This document shows, one piece after another, positions 57,501 to 64,000 of a stretch of 64,000 nt of DNA. Position numbers and translations under genes: made by a program. The notes below the pieces were generated by a model. The model did not search any database and was not told the origin of the DNA. It worked only from the letters and a program-made list of their open reading frames with translations. Each line of letters opens with the position of its first letter. Position 1 is the first letter of the stretch. Source of the DNA: Smallanthus sonchifolius. Taxonomy: Eukaryota > Streptophyta > Magnoliopsida > Asterales > Asteraceae. The stretch covers positions 18,878,501 through 18,942,500 of the forward strand of contig CM042039.1 of the NCBI GenBank assembly GCA_023525975.1. Direction: 5' to 3'.

Positions 57501-57921
57501 TGATCATGGAGGTTGCAATCTAGACAGAAAATCAACAACTAGATGATGTCAGTTTCTGTGGGAGAGACTTGTATCATGGCAGTGCAAGAAACAGACCACC
57601 ATTTCGACTTCTACTGCTGAAGCTGAATATGTCGCCGCATCCGCATGTTGTTCCCATTTTATATTGATGCAACACCAATTGTTGGATTACGGTTTGAATT
57701 TCATTGACTTTCCTATTTTCTGTGATAATGAAGTTGCTTTACAGATTGTTAAGAACCCTGTCCAACACTCTAAAACTAAGCACATAGACATAAGAGTGCA
57801 TCACATTCATGAATGTTTTGAAAGAAAACTCACGCATCTTGAACAGGTATCTTCTGATAAGAATGTTGCTGTCATTTTTTACAAAAGCTTTCGATTTGGC
57901 AAGATTCAACTTTCTGGTTGA
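54522..57921 (+). pseudogene. Family C pol, unit 2, decayed
   Basis: The protease motif YVDSGCS is followed by two stops that replace arginines (54571-54592 region; CGA to TGA). GAG-pre-integrase (HRRLGH, CISCAKGK), integrase core (LHMNLFGP has Asn for the catalytic Asp; RSDNGTEF kept) and reverse transcriptase follow, with a deletion between RLVVQGFF and RLEAIRILLAY, then YVDDIIFGS. RNase H has FTDSDHGG, STAEAEYVAA and FCDNEVALQI. Frameshifts near 54950, 55430, 56540 and 56810, and many stops, make it clearly older than A and B. Confidence 0.85.
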
Positions 57922-58032
57922 ATGTCTGAAAATGATCTACTTTGATTAGAAGGTCGTAGGTTTGGTCACCAAAAATATTTTTCTTAGTTTTTAGCTTGTT
58001 TAAATTTTGATTTATTACATAAATGCAAAAGT

Positions 58033-58207
58033 TTAGGGGGAGAAATTTCCTAAAAACACCAAAAAGATTTTTGGATTAATCTTTTAGTTTCGTCTTTACT
58101 TAGTCAAAAAACAAAGTCAGAAAATTTAGAAAGATTGTGTTCCTTAGTTAAGTCGTTCAATTGAGAAAATCGGAGAACTCTGTCAATTGGGAAATGATAG
58201 TACATCA
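58033..58207 (+). other. Family C internal polypurine-like tract and post-pol conserved block
   Basis: GTTTAGGGGGAGAAATTTCC (about 58031-58050) lies 110 bases after pol. TTGGGAAATGATAGTACATC follows at 58187-58206. Equivalent blocks exist after pol in B and, for the second, in A. Confidence 0.6.
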
Positions 58208-59369
58208 TTCTAGAGGTTGGATCATCTTATGTAAGGCCTGTAGTTGAAAAGATCAGGATCTTATGGTGATATGTTGATAGGCTCTGCTAAAACTGAAAGG
58301 ACAGCATGATAGTGTTTCATTTAAACATAAAGGTCATTGTCATAGTGGGGAACATCTGATATGTTGGTAAAATAATTATTTTCTGTTAATAAATTAACAC
58401 TTAAACATAAAGGTCGATGAACTATTGATGAACATACTATCTCTGGATTGCACAAAACGAGACCCTTCACAAAGGGGTTGCGAGTTGACGTGATACAAGT
58501 CTGTATATATATGTATATAGATAAAAGACATACAATAGGTGAAAAGACACTCAATGATAGTGCAAAGCTACTCTGCAAAGAAGAAATTTGAGCAAAAAGA
58601 CACACAATGTTAGTGTCGTGCTATAGGAAAATTCAAAAGGTATGCAAATGTCATACATCAAAAAGATATGTCTAAAGACGTACATATAAGTATACATGTA
58701 AATATTTTTCTCTTTGGGAATGTGTGACTGGGAAGGAATCTCTAATCAAGCCATATTGTCTATGAACATGTAAGCCCACTGTGCTGTGTTTTTAACCAAC
58801 ATTGTCAGAGATCTCCTGAGCAGTTCATAGACCCGTGCTAGTTATGCTCATTTAGTTATTATTTAGGTGCTCAAAAGATCATGAGGAAGGGAAGGTTTAT
58901 CCGATAAGTTGTGGGGTCCATTCAGTTCATCAAAAACTCATCTAATTCATAATAATATAAATACAGGTTTCTAAGATGTGAGTGTGGGACCCACTAAAGC
59001 ATGAATAACTATTACCCGAAAACATGATAACATCATTCACTGCTTGCTTGTCAATTAAGGTATAAATGCTTGAGTTTAGAAGGATAATATATCGACAATC
59101 ACCAAGACCTGTTTAAGAAAATGAGCGGCTGATAAGTATAGCGTAGTCTGCCCTAAAATGATATGATTCCATAACAGAGTTTCTCTCAAAAATATTATGT
59201 TTTATTGTTTCAAGGCAGTCTAACATCTTTGAAAAGAACAAAAAGATTTTTTGTTTTTAGCTTAGTTTAATTTATTTTTTATCTTTTGTATTTCATAAAA
59301 ATGATCGTCACTACTTGACCCGACAATCCAAAGGATAGAGTTTCTCAAAGGTTCGTGTTGACTCAAACG
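58208..59369 (+). other. Family C post-pol spacer
   Basis: Non-coding. From 58797 onward it is duplicated at 16632-17210. No open frame with family resemblance. Confidence 0.5.
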
Positions 59370-60042
59370 TATGAGGCCGCATACTTAAATATTGCGGTGC
59401 CGCATACTTGGTTTTGCCTATAAAAGGCTCGAAGTTTGTGGTTCAGGTGTTACACGAGCCGCATACTTGACATTCTCTCCCAGCCGCATACATCTCCTCC
59501 GTCTCCAAGATCAAATTTCTTGACCCAAGAGTGAAATTATTGTTTTGAGTGTGTTTGATAAGCATAGGCGACATCTAAGGTAAAAGGGTTAACCATGATT
59601 TCATGTTAATCAAGCGTGTATGATCCCTTGTATCCCACTTACCTCAAACAAGACTTTTTGACTGAATTAACTATCAAAAATCAAGTAAAAACTGAAATTG
59701 GTCCAATGGTTTTGGTCGCAATCATTTGGCGACCATGAATCACCTGAAAACCAAACTAAAAACATGTTAAAATCCATGAATTTTGAGTTTGTTAAAGTTT
59801 GCGGTGTTGTTCAAAAGTTTGCGGTTTTTCAAAAGTTAGCGGTGCTGGTCTCAAGTTTGTGGTATCTTAAAAGTTTGCGGTATAATTTAAAAGTTTAGGG
59901 TTTTCTTATGTTTGCGGTTGTGTTTTAAAGTTTTCGGTTGAATTCAAGTTTGCGGCTGTGTTTCAAAGTTTGCGGTTTAATTCTTGTGACCAACAACTAT
60001 GAATGTGTTATTTTGGAATCTAACTTTATTTACTGATTGCAG
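59370..60042 (+). promoter_or_regulatory. Family C internal promoter, leader array and 3' splice site before the extra ORF
   Basis: CCGCATACTT half-sites (59387-59410) lie 8 bases before CTATAAAAG (59418-59426). GCCGCATACTTGACATT and another half-site follow. AAGGTAAAAG (about 59577) is a good 5' splice site. AAGTTTGCGGTT units fill 59790-59985 and TTTACTGATTGCAG ends at 60042, two bases before the extra-ORF ATG. The order matches LTR promoter, leader array and gag start in the same family. Confidence 0.65.
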
Positions 60043-60044
60043 TT

Positions 60045-61558
60045 ATGGCAGACTTAAAATTTTTAAGGATCATAATGAACCGGCTTACTTGGAGGAACCA
60101 CCACAAAATCAGTGTATTCAAGTTAATGATAGTGGGCTTAAGGGCATCCAGAGTCTTCTATACTTTATCTCAACATCCAGATATATGTGAAGACTTTATT
60201 AGAGATTTCTGGAGTACAACTGAAATACTAACTAAGAACAACATTGAAGGGATAGCTGGCACAGTTGCGGGAAAACGCATTGTTATCACTGAAGCAGTTA
60301 GCAGAACATGATTGAACTTTGGTGATAATCCCGAATACCCGACAAGTTTTACAGCAAATCGGATGACTGAAACTTTCCAAAGAATGAGCTATGAAGGAGA
60401 GTTACCGTCACTGTTAAAGAGATATATGCCACCGTACTGGAGATACCTGGCACACGTGGTGAATCCGTGCATCTCCAGAAGAAAAGGAGGACATGATGAG
60501 CTGAGTGACGATATGACATCAATGGTTTATGCACTAGTTACAGGGGAGAACTTCAATTTCTCAAGAGTTGTGTTAGAAGAAATGAAAAGCAATCGGACAA
60601 GAAAGAAAAAGACTGTTTTCTTGATGTACCCTCGATTCCTACAAATGATCATAAACAGAGAACATCCGGAGCTAGTTATGACTCAAAGGAGGCTGCATGT
60701 TAATGTGATGGATAAAAACTTTCTGTCCTACATGTGTATGAACAAGCATGGTTACTATGTTGGATTAACTCTATTGGAGAATTTTGGTTCCTTTCCTAAC
60801 ACTGATGATAACCAACCACCTCTACCACCACCACAACTCAACAACCACCACATCCACCACCTCCACACCCACAACAACCACCACCACCACCTCAACCACG
60901 TCGTAGACCTAGACGTGCACCTCGACAGGCTCAAAATCAGGCTGAGCTTCCGATTGTTAATGAGCCTGTTATTCCAAATGTATAGCTGGCCGGTGACATG
61001 AAGATGAATTCAATTATAACATTGAAGGGCCAGTGTACATCGAGAATGAAAAAAATGTACAAAATCTCGAGGATATAGCAGACTTGAATATGGTTGATTT
61101 AATATTTTCTGACACTGAAAATCTAAGTGTACACACTGAAAAGGGAGAAGAGATTCAGAGTTCAAGTGCTACGAATGTTGAAGGAAAAGTGAGTGAAGGA
61201 AAATCATAAAGTGAAGAGTTTGATTTATCCGAAACAGAAAGTGACAAAGAAGAAGTGCCCATCAACAAATATCAAAGAAGCTTATTGATTAAAAGAAAGG
61301 CTACTGGGAAACCTCCTCTCATCAACCCTTCTAAACACCAGAGTGATACTTCCGAGGAAGACTATAGTTATGAAGTTGATATAGTTCTAGGAAGAAATCA
61401 AAGCTATTTGAACAACTCTCGCAAAAGTCCACACCAATCATTAAACCAACCGTCACAAAGCAGCAAGATAAGGGCAAGGTAAAGGTAGTTAATCAACCTG
61501 CGCCTGTAGATGTCCAGGCCTACAACAAAGAGTTTTTATGCTGGAACAGAACTCTATT
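60045..61558 (+). pseudogene. Family C extra ORF, unit 2
   Basis: ATG at 60045. Deletions of 1 and 2 bases shift and then restore the frame within the first 30 codons, judged against the intact copy at 17875. The N-terminal domain reads FIRDFWSTTEI, LNFGDNPEYPTSF, YWRYLAHVVNPCISRRKGG, NFNFSRVVLEEM, FLMYPRFLQMIIN and KHGYYVGLTLLENF. A TGA at 60309 replaces a Cys codon of unit 1. A Pro/Arg-rich linker (QPPPPPPQPRRRPRRAP in one frame), an acidic stretch, and a basic segment with ALQQRVF follow through several frameshifts. The C-terminal domain is missing; the sequence runs directly into LTR at 61559. Function unknown. Confidence 0.78.
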
Positions 61559-61932
61559 GCATTAAGAGATCACCGGGAAGTTTAGAAGACGGCGTTTTGG
61601 AAGTATGCGGCCACATACTTCATAGCCTAGCCGCAGACTTGAAGTATGCGGTGCCTAACCGCATACTTGAAGTATGCGGCCCAGTACTAAGCCAAACCTA
61701 TTACTTGTGATTAATAAAGATATTTATTTTGTTTTCTGTAATCGGTTAGACGAGTTGTTGAGCGATATTGTATTGTTTTTCAGTGGTTTAATGAATATAC
61801 GAATCATTTAATATTTGATTGTGTCTCGTCCTTACTATTTTACCTACAAGTCACGTGTCGAGTCTGTTTTCGCCAGGTTCAACACGTTGTTGAATCTGTT
61901 GATTGAAGATCCTTAGGATTTCGGACCTTACA
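61559..61932 (+). mobile_element. Family C LTR shared by units 2 and 3
   Basis: It starts at the same internal join (GCATTAAGAGATCACC) as the LTR at 50901 and ends GATTTCGGACCTTACA. Palindromes lie at 61600-61682. The TATA region is degenerate (TTAATAAAGATATTT). Confidence 0.8.
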
Positions 61933-61950
61933 ATTGGTATTAGAGCCTTA
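61933..61950 (+). other. Family C primer-binding site, unit 3
   Basis: ATTGGTATTAGAGCCTTA, identical to the site at 51275. Confidence 0.8.
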
Positions 61951-62099
61951 GCGCTCATTGGTGAAGTTTGAAACGGATTTTTTTGACTCATGAGGTATCA
62001 AAGTTACCGTTTTAGCATTTATTTGAACTGACATGTGTGTTTGGGAGACTTTATGGATAGTTTGACAAGTTTCTGATCTTGTTTCTGTCACAATTGTTG

Positions 62100-62365
62100 A
62101 AGTTTTCGGTCAATTAGTAGATCGCTTGGCCTAAAAAAAGTATTCAGTAAATTTCTTCATCTGGAAGATTGCGGATATCAACTTTGCGGTTCTGCAAGTT
62201 TGCAGTTTTCCATGTTTGTGGTTAGCAAGTTTGCGGGTATTTCAAAGTTTGCGCCTATTTCAAAGTTTGTGGCTACCTCGAAGTTTGCGGCTTTTTCGAA
62301 GTTTGCGTTTATCTTGAAGTTTGCGGTTACTTCGAAGTTTGCGGTCATTCTGAAGTTTACGGTCT
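62100..62365. repeat. Leader array of AAGTTTGCGGTT units, unit 3
   Basis: The same array as 51432-51725, slightly shorter. Confidence 0.88.
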
Positions 62366-62408
62366 CTCTATGTCAGAACTTGTTAGTTTGTTCCTTTGTG
62401 ATTAAGTC

Positions 62409-62805
62409 ATGACTGATATGCATAATGAGATTGGTACCACAAATAGACCTTCACGTCTAACTAAGGCAGATGATTTTGATAACCGGAAGTACCGATATTA
62501 AAACTTTGCTAAATATAAGGATCCATCAATTTGGAAGTCTATTAAAAAGTGACCTTAAATTCCTATGGTCAGAAATGAAAAGAATGAATTTGTTCCCAAG
62601 GATCCTGATCTCTATGTTGGTGAAGAAATACTTCATATTGAGAAGGATGAGAAGGCTTATGCTGGTTTGACCATGGCATTGTCTACAGAAATTGCTCAAG
62701 GTTTTAAAGAATACAAGACTGCAAAAAGTCTTTGGGATGCTTTGGTGGAGAGGTTTGAAGGGAACATAGATATGCGAGAAAGTCGAAAAGACATGTTAAG
62801 ACAAA
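62409..62805 (+). pseudogene. Family C gag N-terminal fragment, unit 3
   Basis: MTDMHNEIGTTNRPSRLTKA, then KYKDPSIWKSI, YAGLTMALSTEIAQGF and KSLWDALVERFEGN. It keeps the N-terminal piece lost in unit 2. It diverges from unit 2 at 62805, where extra-ORF sequence begins; the rest of gag, pol and the first half of the extra ORF are deleted. Stops lie near 62499 and 62551. Confidence 0.8.
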
Positions 62806-63738
62806 AATGTTTGAGGCTGAAGATTTCTTTGATACAAATATGCCTACCTCTCCTATATACATCAGTGCTTAGGGAAAGGTGATTACCAGTATTGACAGCG
62901 ATGTATTCGCCGAAGGTAATTCACCTCCCCATGTGGAGGAATCTACTGAACATGTTGCTGAATTTACAAGTATACTTGAAGCAACATCGTCTTTAGCCAG
63001 CCCATAGAAAAAAGAAAAGCATTTTCAGGATCATTCCTCCATGTGAAGTTCACTACGTCACATCATCCGACCAGCTATCCAAGAAGAATGATCGTTCTCC
63101 TATGTTAAGCTGGATGTACGACAATGAGAAGCATATTTTATCTGGTCAAGGGAAAGAATGGATGAATCAAGTACTTTGCAAATATGCATGACTTCGGATC
63201 ATTTCCCAGATACGATATTAGAGCACTGAACAAGGCTCCATTCTACAACCCAGGAAATAATGGAGAGGCGAAGAACTTTGCTTTGTTTCTTGATAGAGAG
63301 TGCGACAGTGATTTTATGATAATGAGACCGCTAAATGCAAGAGGGTAAAGTCAAAGTACATAATTGATAGAAATACCAAGAAGCCCCTCATAATGGAAAT
63401 CTATCCTCCTCCCAAGACAGTGGAATGTGTTCCAGTTCATCAAGCTCTACTTGAGAACTCACTGAGTAAACTTGAGTATTGGTCTTATAGTCCTATGACA
63501 GGATATCTGACATTCACTGTACAGACAGATAGTTCACCATTGTTGACCCTATGGATCTCTTGAAGTTCGGGAAGGAAGACATGCTGAGATTGTCCAAGTA
63601 ACGGTTATTTGTGCCTGAAGAATGTGAAAAAGACACCAAGCCGTTTGTGAAAGTCTTGGCAACAACGATAGTTAAAGGCCTCTATGCGGGAGGTGGTGAT
63701 CACTCAGCTGCTGTTGAAATATTTTGAGTTCCTTGAAT
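62806..63738 (+). pseudogene. Family C extra ORF, C-terminal domain, unit 3
   Basis: After a short acidic stretch (HVEESTEHVAEFTSILEATS) comes the C-terminal domain shared with A, B and G: MLSWMYDNEKHIFLVKGKE, FGSFPRYDIRALNKAPF, NFALFLDRECDSDFMIM, KKPLIMEIYPPPKTVE and LEYWSYSPMTGYLTF. The pieces lie in different frames, with several stops. It ends just before the polypurine tract, which gives the true 3' end of the family C extra ORF, absent from unit 2. Confidence 0.72.
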
Positions 63739-63748
63739 GCATTAGCCT

Positions 63749-63758
63749 AGGGGGAGAT
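63749..63758 (+). other. Family C polypurine tract
   Basis: AGGGGGAGAT directly before the complete LTR start TGTAAGG. Confidence 0.88.
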
Positions 63759-64000
63759 TGTAAGGATCAAACCTAATAGGCTAACGCATCAAGAGATCAC
63801 CGGGAAGTTCAGAAGACGGCTTTTTGGAAGTATGTTGTCGCATACTTCATAGCCTAGGGCATACTTGACGTATGTGGTTCCCAACCGCATACTTGAAGTA
63901 TGCGGCCCAGGTCCAAGCCGAACCAATTACTTATGATTAGTATAAATAGTTATTTTGTTTCCTATAATCGGTTAGACGAGTTGTTGAGCGATATTGTATT
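63759..64000 (+). mobile_element. Family C 3' LTR of unit 3, cut by window end
   Basis: It starts TGTAAGGATC, the only copy here with the full 5' end. Palindromes lie at about 63828-63905, and AGTATAAATAG (about 63940-63950) is the TATA box. Confidence 0.85.

Overview
This is nuclear DNA of a flowering plant, probably a eudicot and quite possibly Asteraceae. The evidence is plant Ty1/copia and Ty3/gypsy LTR retrotransposons, initiator-Met tRNA primer-binding sites and AT-rich spacers. The Asteraceae guess rests only on my recollection that the extra 3' ORF described below is common there. No intact host gene is visible; the only non-LTR coding remnant is a decayed multi-exon gene at 2304-4060.

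Layout. 1-1629: two reverse-strand gypsy-type LTR fragments. 2304-4060: the decayed gene. 4244-6263: a solo LTR with a perfect target-site duplication (TSD). 7275-10945: element G, a reverse-strand copia remnant that lost pol. 11190-11345: a SINE-like sequence. 12250-16450: two gypsy LTRs plus some internal sequence. 16451-64000: a tandem array of copia family C, broken up by nested insertions. Element D (17954-20965, reverse, non-autonomous) and element A (21253-49745, forward copia) both sit in the extra ORF of C, and element B (22755-37675, reverse copia) sits inside the gag of A. Target-site duplications and restored reading frames support each nesting step. Array unit 2 (50901-61558) and the internally deleted unit 3 (61559-64000) follow.

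Elements A, B and C share one plan: LTR, primer-binding site (PBS), leader, two-zinc-knuckle gag, pol in the copia order (protease, integrase, reverse transcriptase, RNase H), a non-coding spacer, and a large extra 3' ORF. In A the extra ORF is one frame of about 1,068 codons. Its N-terminal and C-terminal domains recur in B and C, and the C-terminal domain also in G.

The most unusual signal is regulatory. Each family carries its own short CpG-containing palindrome in arrays directly upstream of the TATA box in the LTR: GCGTACTT/AAGTACGC in A and D, CATTCG/CGAATG in B, GCATACTT/AAGTATGC in C, TTTCG/CGAAA in G, AGCGG/CCGCT in the LTR at 1140-1629. In A, B and C a second palindrome-plus-TATA module lies between pol and the extra ORF, followed by a 3' splice site just before the extra-ORF start. 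This looks like a second promoter for the extra ORF under the same cis code as the LTR. My hypothesis is that the extra ORF encodes, or is co-regulated with, a family-specific regulator or anti-silencing factor acting through these palindromes, formally similar to VANC of Arabidopsis VANDAL elements. All coding copies are now mutated; B is the best preserved.
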